From Elymus sibiricus (lineage: Eukaryota; Streptophyta; Magnoliopsida; Poales; Poaceae): a stretch of 64,000 bases of DNA. The DNA is taken from NCBI GenBank assembly GCA_039707655.1, contig CM077665.1, positions 77,749,954 through 77,813,953 on the forward strand. Reading direction: 5' to 3'. The notes beneath the pieces were generated by a model. That model was not told the DNA's origin. It was given only the letters and a program-made list of their open reading frames with translations, and ran no database searches. Shown here piece after piece: positions 44,780 through 56,704 of this stretch (its first letter is position 1; each line of letters opens with the position of its first letter). A program made the position numbers and the translations under genes.

Positions 44780-46352
44780 TGATACGTCTCCAACGTATCT
44801 ATAATTTTTGCTTGTTCCATGCTGTTATATTATCATTCTTGGATGTTTTACAATCATTTTATAACAACTTTATATCATTTTTTGGGACTAACCTATTGAC
44901 ATAGTGCCAAAGTGCCAATTGCTGTTTTTGCTTGTTTTTTACTTCGCAGAAAATCAATACCAAACGGAGTCCAATCGCGACGAAACTTTTTGGAGATTTT
45001 TTCTGGACCTGAAGACACCCAATGGGCCAAACAACTGCCGGAGAGATGGGATGTGGAGATCACAACCCACCAGGGCACGCCAGGGGGGGCCCGGCGCGCC
45101 CTGATGGGTTGTGCCCTCCTCGCCCCCCTTCCGACCACCTCTGATGCCTATAAATTCCCAAATATTCCAAAAACCCTAGGGGAGTCGACGAAACACAATT
45201 CCAGCCGCCGCAACTTCCAGAACGTCGAGATCCAATCTAAACACCTTCACGGAGGGGTTCATCTTCCTCATAGGTGCCTCTCCGATGATGCGTGAGTAGT
45301 TCACCATAGACCTACGGGTCCGTAGGCAGTAGCTAGATGGCTTCTTATCTCTCTCTTATGATTCTCAATACAATGGTCTCTTGGAGATCTATTTGATGTA
45401 AACTTTTGCGGTGTGTTTGTTGGGATCCGATGAATTTTGAGTTCATGATCATTTTCTATCCATGAATATTATTTGAGTCTTCTTTGATCTCTTATATGCA
45501 TGATTACTTATAGCCTCGTATTTCTTCTCCGAATCTTTGGTTTAGTTAGGCCGACTAGATCGATTTTCTTGCCATGGGAAGAGGTGCTTTGTGATGGGTT
45601 CGATCTTGCGGTGTTCTTTCCTAGTGACAGAAGGGACAGCAAGACACGCATGTATCGTTGCTATTAAGGATAACAAGATGGGGTCTATTCCTACATGAAT
45701 AGATCTTGTCTACATCATGTCATCATTCTTATTGCATTACTCCGTTTTTCCATGAACTTAATACACTAGATGCATGCTGGATAGCGGTCGATGTGTGGAG
45801 TAATAGAGGTAGATGCAGGCAGGAGTCGGTCTATCTATCTTGGACGTGATGCCTATATAATGATCATCGCCTTGGATATCGTCATGACTATTCGATTTTC
45901 TATCAATTGCCCAACAGTAATTTGTTCACCCACCGTGCGCTATACTCATGAGAGAAGCCACTAGTGAACCCTACGGCCCCCCGGGTCTACTTTTCCATCA
46001 TATTGCTTTCCGATCTACGTTTTTGCATTCTTTGTTTTTAGATCTACAAAACCAAAAACCCAAAAAAATATTGCTGCATATTTACTCTTTTTTTTTGTGT
46101 TCTTGAGAGATCTATCTCTCCTATCTATCACTACCTAATCTATCTTATTACCGTAGAGAGATTGACAACCTCTCTTTCACGTCGGGTTGCAAGTATTTGT
46201 TGTTTGTGTGCAGGTGCTGCTTATTGGGTGGCGGTGATCCTCCTACTGGTTCGATAACCTTGGTTTCATAACTGAGGGAAATACTTACCGTCGCTGTGCT
46301 GCATTATCCCTTCCTCTTTGAGGAAATACCGACGCAGTCTCAAGGCACGTCA
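44780..46352 (+). repeat. 3' LTR of element A
   Basis: Matches 37801-39374 with about 25 differences by eye; ends GGCACGTCA and is followed by GCTGC. Confidence 0.9.
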
Positions 46353-47325
46353 GCTGCCCCATTTGCTTTTAAACATGATTTCAATCATGCTACCATTCAT
46401 CCGTTCTATGCTACTTGTTTCTTTGGTCCTGACAAAACCGTCACTTGGATGACTTCCGACATCGAGCTCTCAGCCTCTTATGCTTAGTTTGTCGCCGCTC
46501 TTGGTTTTCCTGACACTGGTTTCAAAATCCATAAGAATGATCCCAATCATGCGCCCAAAGCCATTGAAGCGTGTGGCTATCTTTTAAAATTCATTGATGA
46601 TCTTGATGAAGATGAGAAGAGCAAGGATCTAAATCAAGTTTCTATTTGGCGGTCCCCTTTCTTCATCATTTTTTAGTGTGCCATTCGCATCATCTATCCC
46701 AAGAAGGGTGACAAGGGGACCTGTAGCGGGTATTGTATTGACCTCATGACTCGCCTTAATGAACATCCTAAAGGGAAGATTAATATCCCTCATTTCCTAT
46801 GGCATGAGATCCGTCTCTCTAGCTTTCAGTACAAGCGAGCTTTTCCTCATGCTCCTTTTATTCACGCTCTCATTGAGTATGTGGCCCCTTTCCCCATTGC
46901 TCGAACACATGTGCATCAGCAGTGGGTCATTCCACCCCATATGGCGGATGATTGGGCTCCCAAGAATTCCTCCTCTGCTCCTGCTCGACGGGCTGCTGCT
47001 CGATCCCATCCTGCTCCCTCTGGCTCTGCCCCCTTCAGTCGCTTTGCTCGTTTTCTTGGAAAGGATCATTCTGCCATGATGAAGGCTTTCTCCTTTCAGT
47101 GCTCACAAAACCACGATGTGGTCACTCGCATGATCTCCTCTTAAGAATTCTTTGAAGGCTCGTATGAGAGACTCTGGAGCAACTGATGTGAGTGAGGATG
47201 AGCGTCTTCCTGAGGCTCCTCCTTCCGACTTTGGCTTCCCTTCTGGCCCTGAATGGGCTGATTTCCTTGACGAGGCAGGAGGCAGTAGCACCTATGGTGA
47301 TGATGATGATGACGGTGATCCCTGA
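46353..47325 (+). pseudogene. Maximus env-position ORF, 3' part
   Basis: Continues in frame from 37800. Reads PFAFKHDFNHATIHPFYATC, then TWMTSDIELSASYA before a TAG (46486), then GFKIHKNDPNHAPKAIEACG, a second TAG (46675), and a long open block (MTRLNEHPKGKINIPHFLWH ... RFLGKDHSAMMKAF). A frameshift near 47140 leads to the acidic C-terminus (GGSSTYGDDDDDGDP) and TGA at 47323-47325. No membrane segment is evident. It resembles plant retrotransposon proteins of unknown role that sit downstream of pol; I cannot assign a function. Confidence 0.68.
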
Positions 47326-47510
47326 TTGCGTGGTTGTTTTCTCTGGTCCTTCCCCTTTTAGGTACTTGATGCCAAGGGGGAGGAGATTATCTTAGTGTTT
47401 GATTTGTTAGTCTTCATGGCACTATGTGATGCTATTTATGTATGGTGAACCATTATGTTGTGCTATCTATGATGTAATGCTATTTATGTATGATGAACCT
47501 TTATGCTATC
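47326..47510 (+). other. Maximus internal 3' segment before element B
   Basis: Contains a purine tract (AAGGGGGAGGAGA, 47374-47386) and short GATGTAATGCTATTTATGTA-type repeats. It ends in CTATC, the target site of element B; the region continues at 56705. Confidence 0.75.
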
Positions 47511-49195
47511 TGATACGTCTCCAACGAATCGATAATTTATGAAGTATTCATGCCATATTCATCTATGTTTACAATAATTTTATATGGTTTTGATGCACTT
47601 TATATGATTTATTTAGAACTAACCCGGACTAACGTTGTTTTCAACAGAATTACCATGGTGTTGTTTTTGTGCAGAAAATGAAAGTTCTCGGAATCGCCCG
47701 AAACTTTTTGGTGATTTTTTCTGGACCGAATAAGCAATATTGGAGCGAAGAACCACCGGAGAAGAGCCACGAGGTGGGAACAACCCACCAGGGCGCGCCA
47801 GAGGGCCCAGGCGCGCCCTGGTGTATCGTGCCCTCCTTGTGGCCCATCTTCGCGTGAAACCGACGCCCAAAAATCCTATAAATATAGAAACCATCATAAA
47901 TAACCATAGACTCTCTGCTCCGCCGCTGCAACTCTCTGTATCAACGAAAAACCAATCTGGAGACGTTCCAGTACCCTGCCGGAGAGGGGAATCCATCTTC
48001 AGTGGCCATCTTCATCATCCCGGCAGAGGCCATGAAGAGGAGGGAGTAGTCCACCCTCGGGGCTGAGGGTATGTACCAGTAGCTATGTGTTCAATCTCTC
48101 TCTCTCTCTCGTGTTCTTGAGATGTCACGATCTTGATGTATCACGGGCTTTGTTAATATAGTCGGATCACATGATGTTATTCCCTCTCTATCTAGTTGTG
48201 ATGAATTGAGTTTTCCCTTTGAGATTTCGTTATCGGATTGAATACTTTTATGGATTTGAGAGCACTTGATATATGTCTTGCATGCGGATACCTGTGGTGA
48301 CAATGGGGTGTTCTATTGATTCACTTGATATATGTTTTGGTACTCAACTTGTAGATTCCCGCGGTGACATTGGGGTAATCTATGCATAGGGGTTGATACA
48401 CGTTCTTGTCCTGCTTTCTCCGATAGAAATCTTGGGGCACTCTTTGAGGTTCTTTGTGTGGATTGAGTATTATGAATCTGAAATTGTTTGATGTGTATCG
48501 TATAACTAACTCATGGATACTTGTGGTGACATTGGAGTATCTAGGTGACATTAGAGTTGGTTGATGCGTATCATATGGTGTTATTCTAGTACGAACTCTT
48601 AGATAGATCGAACGGAAAGTATAACTTCATGTTATCTTATTACGAACTCTTGAATAGATTGATCAGAAAGAATAACTTTAAGGTGGTTTCGTACCCTACA
48701 AACAATTTCTTCTTATGTTCTCCGCTAGATAAGAACTTTGGAGTGATTCTTCGTTGCACGTTGAGGGATGGTTATGTGATCCAATTATATTAGCATTGTT
48801 GAGAGATTGCACTAGCGAAAGTACGGACCCTAGTCCTTGTTTTCAAGCATTGCAATACCGTTTGTGCTCACTTTTGTCACTTGCTACCTTGATGTTTTTA
48901 TATTTTCAGATTACAAAAACCTATAACTACCATCCATATTGCACTTGTATCACCATCTCTTTGCCGAACTAGTGCACCTATACAATTTTCCATTGTATTG
49001 GGTGTGTTGGGGACACAAGAGATTTCTTGTATTTGATTGCAGGGTTGTTTAAGAGAGACCATCTTCATCCTACACCTCCCACGGATTGATAAACCTTAGG
49101 TCATCCACTTGAGGGAAAATTGCTACTGTCCTACAAAACTCTGCGCTTGGAGGCCCAACAAAGTCTACAAGAATAAAGTTGCGTAGTAGACATCA
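47511..49195 (+). repeat. 5' LTR of element B
   Basis: 1685 bp ending GTAGTAGACATCA. TATA-like TATAAATATAG lies near 47878. Confidence 0.9.
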
Positions 49196-49205
49196 AGCTC
49201 TTTTC

Positions 49206-49223
49206 TGGCGCCGTTGCTGGGGA
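49206..49223 (+). other. Primer-binding site of element B (tRNA-Asp type)
   Basis: TGGCGCCGTTGCTGGGGA, one mismatch from element A's site. Confidence 0.8.
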
Positions 49224-49321
49224 GGTGAGTGCTTGAAGGTATATCTTTAGATCTTGCAATTAAATCTTTTAGTTTCTTGTTTTTCACTAGTTTGGTTTTA
49301 TCAAATAAAACTACAAAAAAA

Positions 49322-50102
49322 ATGGAGTTTAGGTTGCATCAATTGCCTCGTCTTTATAAAGTCTTTCATGAAAATGATGGTTCGAAAAATTGTGCTCAAT
49401 TGGTAGAGGAAGAATTTATGAAAATACTTAATGAGAATTCCTTCAATGATGAGCATGATAGAAATATTGCTAGTATGAATTCTCTGAATATCCATGATGC
49501 TAATGATATACAAAGCCACAATCTTGGGGATGCTATGTTTGATGAAGATGATATTTTTAGTCCCCCAAGTTTTGATGAGAAAATTTATTATGATGGCATG
49601 CCTCCTATCTATGATGATTATGATGATGACATGTATGCAATAAAGAGTGATAGTAACCATGAAACTTGTCATCATGATTTTAATATTGAATGTGGTTATG
49701 TCAATCAAGTGTCTCATGATAGTTATTTTGTTGAGTTTGCTCCCACTACAATGAATGAGAAGAAAATTGCTTATATGGAGAGAAATAATTTTTTTATGCT
49801 TGTAGATCATGAAAAGGATGCTTTATGTGATAGATATTGTTAAATTCCTTCATGATGCTACTGAAAATTATTATGAGGGAGGAACGTATGCTTGTAGGAA
49901 TTGCAATAATATCAAGTTTCCTCACTATGTGTTCAAAGTTTTGAAATTATGCTTGTTTTGCCTTCCTATGCTAGTTGATTCTTGCTCCCATAAATTGTTT
50001 GCTCACAAAATCCCTATGCATAGGAAGTGGGTTAGACTTAAATGTGCTTGTCATGAGATTCATGATGCTCTCTTACATGTTTCAAATAATATTCCTATGT
50101 GA
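49322..50102 (+). pseudogene. Acidic ORF of unknown function in element B
   Basis: ATG 49322 (MEFRLHQLPRLYKVFHEN); an earlier in-frame ATG exists at 49229 but lies before the region of similarity to A. Homologous to 39667-40485 of element A: LNIHDANDIQSHNLGDAMFD, FDEKIYYDGMPPIYDDYDDD and CGYVNQVSHDSYFVEFAPTT. A one- or two-base deletion near 49835 shifts the frame; the second half (FLHDATENYYEGGTYACRNC, CLFCLPMLVDSCSHKLFAHK) ends at TGA 50100-50102. Cysteine pairs C-X2-C occur twice. No known domain recognised. Conservation in two diverged families hints at a past function. Confidence 0.72.
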
Positions 50103-50257
50103 GCATCATTGAAATCATCATGCCTAGCTAAAAGGCATTAAAGAAAAGCGCTTGTTGGGAGACAACCCAACACTTATACTTTCTGTTTTGATGTGTTCAC
50201 ATGATTAAGCTACTGTAGTAATAATTTTGTGTGCCTTTTATTTCAATAAAGTGCCAA

Positions 50258-51600
50258 GTAAAGCCTTTGGGATGACTCACAAGATGAGTAGAATTGATGC
50301 TGAACCAAAACAGAAACTTTTGACTCCAGTACAGGAATTTTCATTTTTTACTGGAGCGTGATAATGATCTGAAATTTTTACAAAGCCTTTATATACAAAT
50401 TCTTCAGGTTTTCCTAATTTTTCAGAATTTTTAGAGACAGGGAAGTATGCCTATACTACAGATCTTCACAGAATGTTCTGTTTTTGACAGATTCTGTTTT
50501 GCATGCATAGATTGCTTGTTTTAGTGTTTCCATAGCTTATATTTAGTGGTATAAATTATGGTAATGATAGAATACAGTAGGTATCATGTGGGAGCAATTA
50601 TGAATCTTGTCTTGAAAGTACCTAAGTGAATGATTTATATTTATTATACTAACCCTTCTCACGAAGTCCCGTTAAGTTTTGTGTGATTGAAGTTTTCAAG
50701 TTTTGGGTGAGACACCGATATGAGGAGAATAAGGAGTGACAAGAACATAAGATTGGGGATTCCCAAGGTAATATCCAAGGAAGACTCAAGTGCCTAAGAT
50801 TGGGGATGCTCCGGAAGGCATCCCCTCTTACGTCTTCAACATTATCGGTATATCTTACTTAGAGCTATATTTTTATTCGTCACATAATATGTGCTTTGCT
50901 TGGAGTGTCATTTTATTTTATTGGTCTCTGTTAGGTGTTATTTATAATCTTGTTTTTCAATAAAAAGTTCCAAGAATTGTCTTAGGATGCTTGCATTGCA
51001 TGTTTTGATGAGTGCTGTGTAAAAACAGAAACTTTTGCTGTAGTGTTTGAATTTTCATATTTTACTGCAACGTGGAAAGTTTCTGAAATTTTTACACAGT
51101 GTTTTCATGTAAATTATTTAGCTTTTCCTAAATTTTCATAATTTTTTGAGTTACATAAGTACATTGTTTTAATAGATTGCTACAGACTGTTCTGTTTGAA
51201 CAGATTGCTCTCATAGTTTTGTTATCTGCTTATCCTATAGTTTCCATATCCTATATTGGTAGATATAAATTGTGGAAACGATAGTAAACAGTAGATGATG
51301 TTTGAAAATTATTATGCAACTTTTCTTGGCAGTACATGAAGTGTTGATTTATTCTTATGTGCACTAACCTATCTCACGAGTTCTTTTCGAGTTTTGTGTG
51401 GATGAAGTTTTTGAGAATAGGTGAAACCATGATATGAGAGGATTGAACGAGATAAAAAAGCTCAATATTGGGGATGCCCAAGGCACCCCAAGTAAATATT
51501 TCAAGAAGTCTCAAGCATCTAAGCTTGGGGATGCTACGCATCCCACCTCTCTTCGTCAACTATCGGTTAGCCTATGTTGAGCCTAAATTTTTATTCGTTC
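50258..51600 (+). repeat. Two diverged copies of a ~710-bp module in element B
   Basis: Both contain, in order, AACAGAAACTTTT, a TTTTACTG block, AAATTTTTACA, a TTCTGTTT/TTCTGTTTGAACAG stretch, TACTAACC/CACTAACC, GTTTTGTGTG, and a GGGGATGC hairpin (50802-50825; 51528-51544). Element A has one copy, interrupted by the truncated Gypsy piece. No coding potential. Confidence 0.75.
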
Positions 51601-51717
51601 ACATGATGCGTGCTATTCTTGGAGTTCTATTTTTGTTTAGTTTGTTGTTTGAATAAAATACTCAGATCTGAAAATCTTTATTGAGAGAGAGTCCTCACAT
51701 AACTACTTAATTGTTTG

Positions 51718-51799
51718 ACTACTCGCTTGATCTCCACTTATATCTTTTGAGAGTAGTTTGATGTTTACTCTTGTGCTTCACTTATATCCTATGAGTAAA
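51718..51799 (+). repeat. Two hairpin units in element B
   Basis: ACTACTC/GAGTAGT (51718-51724, 51751-51757) and TTTACTC/GAGTAAA (51764-51770, 51793-51799), the second around TGCTTCACTTA, the first around TCTCCACTTA. Equivalent in place to 43215-43443 of element A. Confidence 0.75.
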
Positions 51800-53231
51800 T
51801 TGTGAATGAATTGAATATCATAAATATGAAATTATCAATGTACTTTATTCTTAGTAGCAAGTTCACATTTGGTTTGGAAAGTAAAATCTATTGAAGTTTA
51901 ACAATCACAATATTGGTCATACAAGCAATTCATGAATGATTAGTATAAGGAAGAGAACTTTCACATACAAATATATTATATTGGACATCTTCTATGATTG
52001 TGAATACCCATTAATTATTTTCAAACTTGAGAAAAATAGTTGAAGTTGGACAAGGAAGACAATGTAATGAGTTATGGTTGTGTATATTTGCATAGAAGTT
52101 ATATTGTTATGGATCCTCCAACATGTGGTGCTTGTTTAGAACCTTTTGCTAGCCAACACTTCATACTAAGTAGAGATAATACTTGTGCATCCAAATCATT
52201 GAGCCAAGTTTCTTCCATAAGAGTCCACCATACCTACCTATATATGGTATTTCACTGCCATTCCAAGTAAATTTGCATGTGCCACCTCTAAACATTCAAA
52301 TAAACATATGTTTTGTGTGCCTGGACCGCTCATGGAGCGACGGGGGGCGGTCAGTATCTTCCATGTTAAGCGGGTTATTCTCATGATGAGTGTTTATTCA
52401 CTCGTCCTTGCACGAGAGGGGCGGTAATAGGGATTCCCAGTCCCAAAATCAAAAAAAATGCAAATAATTAAACAAAACTCCCCCAGGAATGTTGTTGGTA
52501 TGGACGGTACCCGTGGATTCGGCTAGCCGTGGAGTGTGTTTGTTGGTGGAGGGGGGTAAACCTTTACTTTTATCGCTTGGGAACCGCCGCTAATGTGTTT
52601 AACATGGAAGATATTGATAACTCTTAGTCGTAACGCTGACAGGAAGGGTGCACCTCCCAAAACTATATTTATCTCTGTTTTTAAACAATGAGCTCTGGCA
52701 CCTTTGAAAATCCCTGCTTCCCTCTGCGAAGGGACAATCTACTTACTTTCATGTTATTTACTATTCATGTTGAGTCAACTTCTTATTCCAACCTCGGTCT
52801 ATTAGTTGGCAAGCATCATGTGGTGGGGAAAGATCCAAACATATATATCCAGTCAAATATATTTGATCATGATTTATTATTGTTGACAATTATCTCTATG
52901 ATAAATGAGTTGGGAGGCGAAACATTAAGCCCCTATCTTTCTACGTGTTCAATGGATGTCATTTGTTCTAAAAATATGCTTTGAGTACTAGCAATCATAG
53001 AAGACTATATGATGATTGAGTATGTGGAGATCTTACTTAGACTTTGTTGAGAATAAGTTGAATTGCAATTGTTTGGTGACTAAGAACATAGGTTGTTAAG
53101 TTTCAAGAGAATTCATTGTTTGAACCGTAACATGTGAATTAGTCGCTACTTTATCATGATGAGTTTTATGAGAAAGAGTTGTTATTATGATGCTACGAAA
53201 AGTGGTTGAAATTATCATTGATCAAACTTAT
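51800..53231. other. Non-coding 3' region of element B
   Basis: AT-rich, no gene. Shares blocks with element A (for example near 52316 and 52691). Ends in CTTAT at 53227-53231, the target site of the solo LTR. The remaining 91 bp of the element's inside, with the CTACTCGAGGACGAGTAGG block and the purine tract, are at 54897-54987. Confidence 0.65.
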
Positions 53232-54896
53232 TGATACGTCTCCAACGTATCTATAATTTTTGATTGTTCCATGCTATTATATTATCTGTTTTGGATGTTT
53301 TATATGCTATTTTATATTATTTTTGGGACTAACCTATTAACCTAGAGCCCAGTGCCAGTTTTTGTTTTTTCCTTGTTTTTGAGCTTCGCAGAAAAGGAAT
53401 ATCAAACGGAGTCCAAACGGAATAAAAATTTACGGAGAATATTTTTGGAAAATATAAAAAATACTGGAGCAACAAGATACCGGAGAGGAGTCCCGAGGCA
53501 GCCACAAGCCTAGGGGGCGCCCCCCCCCCCCTAGAGCGCGCCCCCTGGCTTGTGGGCCCCTCGCGCACCCCCTTGACGTGAGACCGACGCCAAAAAGTTC
53601 TATAAATACCAAAACCTCCAGAAAGAAACCTAGATGGGGAGTTCCGCCGCCGCAAGCCTCTGTAGCCACGAAAAACCAATCGGGAGCCCATTCCGGCACC
53701 CTGCCAGAGGGGGAAACCATCACCGGAGGCCATCTTCATCATCCCGGCGGTCTCCATGACGAGGAGGGAGTAGTTCACCCTCGGGGCTGAGGGTATGTAC
53801 CAGTAGCTATGTGTTTGATATCTCTCTCTCTCTCGTGTTCTTGAGATGGCACGATCTTGATGTACCGCGAGCTTTATTAATATAGATGAATCATATGGAG
53901 TTTTCCCCTCTCTATCTTCTTGTGATGAATTGAGTTTTCCCTTTGAAGTTTTCTTATCGGATTGAGTCTTAAAGGATTTGAGAACACTTGATGTATGTCT
54001 TGCGATGGGATATCCGTGGTGACAATGGGATATTCTATTGATCCACTTGATGTATGTTTTGGTGATCAACTTGCGGGTTCCGTGACCTTGGGAATCTATG
54101 CATAGGGGTTGGCACATGTTTTCGTCTTGACTCTCCGGTAGAAACTTTGGGGCACTCTTTGAAGTTCTTTGTGTTGGATTGAACATGATGAATCTAAAAT
54201 TGTGTGATGCATATCGTATAATCAAGCCCATGGGTACTCGTGGTGACATTGGAGTATCTAGGTGACATTAGGGTTTTGGTTGATGTGTATCTTAAGGTGT
54301 TATTCTAGTACGAACTCTAGGGTTGTTCGTGAAAATTAATGGGGATGGCTCATATGATTGATCGGAAAAGATAACTTTGAGGTGGTTTCATACCCTACAA
54401 TAATTTCTTCGTTTGTTCTCCGCTATTTGTGACTTTGGAGTGAACTCTTTGTCGCACGTGAGGGATTTACATATGATTCAACTATGTCAGTATTGTTGAG
54501 AGAACTTGCACTAGTGAAAGTATGAATCCTAGGCCTTGTTTCTAAGCATTGCAATACCATTTGTGCTCACTTTTATCATTAGTTACCTTGCTGTTTTTAT
54601 ATTTTCAGATTACAAAAACCTATATCTACTATCCATATTACACTTGTATCACCATCTCTTTGCCGAACTAGTGCACCTATACAATTTACCATTATATTGG
54701 GTGTGTTGGGGACACAAGAGACTCTTTGTTATTTGGTTGCAGGGTTGTTTGAGAGAGACCATCTTCATCCTACGCCTCCCACGGATTGATAAACCTTAGG
54801 TCATCCACTTGAGGGAAATTTGCTACTGTCCTACAAAACTCTGCGCTTGGAGGCCCAACACGAGTCTACAAGAATAAAGTTGTGTAGTAGACATCA
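53232..54896 (+). mobile_element. Solo LTR (family C) in element B
   Basis: 1665 bp, TGATACGTCTCCAACGTATC to GTAGTAGACATCA, with the target duplication CTTAT on both sides (53227-53231, 54897-54901) and no internal sequence. It most likely arose by recombination between the two LTRs of a full element. The first few hundred bases resemble element A's LTR; from the TATA region (TATAAATACC near 53601) to the end it resembles element B's LTR. Long antisense open frames across it are not called as genes. Confidence 0.9.
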
Positions 54897-54987
54897 CTTA
54901 TGCACTATGCTAGCATTCACACTTCATAAATTATTTCTTTTATCATTTACCTACTCGAGGACGAGTAGGAATTAAGCTTGGGGATGC

Positions 54988-55568
54988 TGATACGTCTCCA
55001 ACGTATCGATAATTTATGAAGTATTCATGCCATATTCATCTATGTTTACAATACTTTTATATGGTTTTGATGCACTTTATATGATTTATTTAGAACTAAC
55101 CCGGACTGGCGTTGTTTTCAGCAGAATTATCGTGGTGTTGTTTTTGCGCAGAAAATGAAAGTTCTCGGAATCGCCCGAAACTTTTTGGTGATTTTTTCTG
55201 GACCGAATAAGCAATATTGGAGTGAAGAACCACCGGAGAAGAGACAGGAGGTGGGCACAACCCACCAGGGCACGCCAGAGGGTCCAGGCGCGCCCTGGTG
55301 TATCGTGCCCTCCTCGTGGCCCATCTTGGCGTGAAACTGATGCCCAAAAATCCTATAAATATAGAAACCATCATAAATAACCATAGACTCTCCGCTCCGC
55401 TGCCGCAACTCTCTGTATCAATGAAAAACCAATCTGGAGACGTTCCAGTACCCTGCCGGAGAGGGGAATCCATCTTCGGTGGCCATCTTCATCATCCCGG
55501 CGGAGGCCATGAAGAGGAGGGAGTAGTCCACCCTCGGGGCTGAGGGTATGTACCAGTAGCTATGTGTT

Positions 55569-55622
<54 letters not shown>

Positions 55623-56704
55623 TTCTTGAGATGTCACAATCTTGATGTATCACGGGCTTTGTTAATATAGTCGGATCACATGATGTTATTCCCTCTCTAT
55701 CTAGTTGTGATGAATTGAGTTTTCCCTTTGAGATTTCGTTATCGGATTGAATACTTTTATGGATTTGAGAGCACTTGATATATGTCTTGCATGCGGATAC
55801 CCGTGGTGACAATGGGGTGTTCTATTGATTCACTTGATATATGTTTTGGTACTCAACTTGCGGATTCCCGCGGTGACATTGGGGTAATCTATGCATAGGA
55901 GTTGATACACGTTCTTATCCTACTTTCTCCGATAGAAATCTTGGGGCACTCTTTGAGGTTCTTTGTGTGGATTGAGTATTATGAATCTGAAATTGTTTGA
56001 TGCGTATCGTATAATTAACTCATGGATACTTGTGGTGACATTGGAGTATCTAGGTGACACTAGAGTTGGTTGATGCGTATCATATGGTGTTATTCTAGTA
56101 CGAACTCTTAGATAGATCGAACGGAAAGGATAACTTGATGTTATCTTAGTACGAACTCTTGAATAGATCGATCAGAAAGAATAACTTTAAGGTGGTTTCG
56201 TACCCTACAAACAATTTCTTCTTATGTTCTCCGCTAGATAAGAACTTTGGAGTGATTCTTCGTTGCATGTTGAGGGATGGTTATGTGATCCAATTATATT
56301 AGCATTGTTGAGAGATTGCACTAGCGAAAGTACGGACCCTAGGCCTTGTTTTCAAGCATTGCAATACCGTTTGTGCTCACTTTTGTCACTTGCTACCTTG
56401 CTGTTTTTATATTTTCAGATTACAAAAACCTATAACTACCATCCATATTGCACTTGTATCACCATCTCTTCGCCGAACTAGTGCACCTATACAATTTTTC
56501 ATTGTATTGGGTGTGTTGGGGACACAAGAGATTTCTTGTATTTGATTGCAGGGTTGTTTGAGAGAGACCATCTTCATCCTACACCTCCCACGGATTGATA
56601 AACCTTAGGTCATCCACTTGAGGGAAAATTGCTACTGTCCTACAAAACTCTGCGCTTGGAGGCCCAACAAAGTCTACAAGAATAAAGTTGCGTAGTAGAC
56701 ATCA
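54988..56704 (+). repeat. 3' LTR of element B
   Basis: 1717 bp; longer than the 5' copy mainly because of a 48-base CT run. Followed by CTATC and then the Maximus 3' region. Confidence 0.9.
55572..55619 (+). repeat. (TC)n microsatellite
   Basis: 48 bases of pure TC. The duplicated copy has 20 bases (61187-61206), accounting for the whole 28-bp length difference between the two LTR copies. Confidence 0.95.

Larger units (their letters stand above)
37801..46352 (+). mobile_element. Element A: non-autonomous Sabrina/Athila-like LTR retrotransposon
   Basis: LTRs 37801-39374 and 44780-46352, target duplication GCTGC (37796-37800, 46353-46357), primer site TGGCGCCGTTGCCGGGGA of the tRNA-Asp type used by Athila-like elements, and the PPT-region sequence AATTAAGCTTGGGGATGC before the 3' LTR. 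Inside: one acidic ORF of unknown function and about 4 kb of non-coding DNA; no protease, RT or integrase. The LTR start (TGATACGTCTCCAACRTATC) resembles the abundant Sabrina family; the family name is from memory and moderate in confidence. A truncated Gypsy piece lies inside (about 40771-42831). Confidence 0.85.
47511..56704 (+). mobile_element. Element B: non-autonomous Athila-like LTR retrotransposon
   Basis: LTRs 47511-49195 and 54988-56704; target duplication CTATC (47506-47510, 56705-56709). Primer site TGGCGCCGTTGCTGGGGA; PPT-region sequence AATTAAGCTTGGGGATGC. Its inside parallels element A: the same acidic ORF, the same hairpin modules (here duplicated), the same terminal palindrome block. 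No enzyme domain. The LTR begins like A's (TGATACGTCTCCAACG) but soon diverges (ATCGATAATTTATGAAG), so it is a related but separate family. A solo LTR (53232-54896) sits inside. Confidence 0.88.

Noticed and set aside
46353..47325. Possible cellular gene exon
   Set aside because: Its frame continues exactly from 37800 across the element A insertion, so it belongs to the Maximus element.
47511..49195. Solo LTR interpretation for the B-type LTR at 47511
   Set aside because: A primer site follows it, a matching 3' LTR with PPT is at 54988, and the CTATC duplication pairs the outer ends, so it is one complete element.
53329..54249. Antisense open frame of 306 codons in the solo LTR, partly repeated at 59127-59864
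   Set aside because: It lies wholly within LTR sequence, the duplicate is broken by a C-run length change, and no domain is visible.
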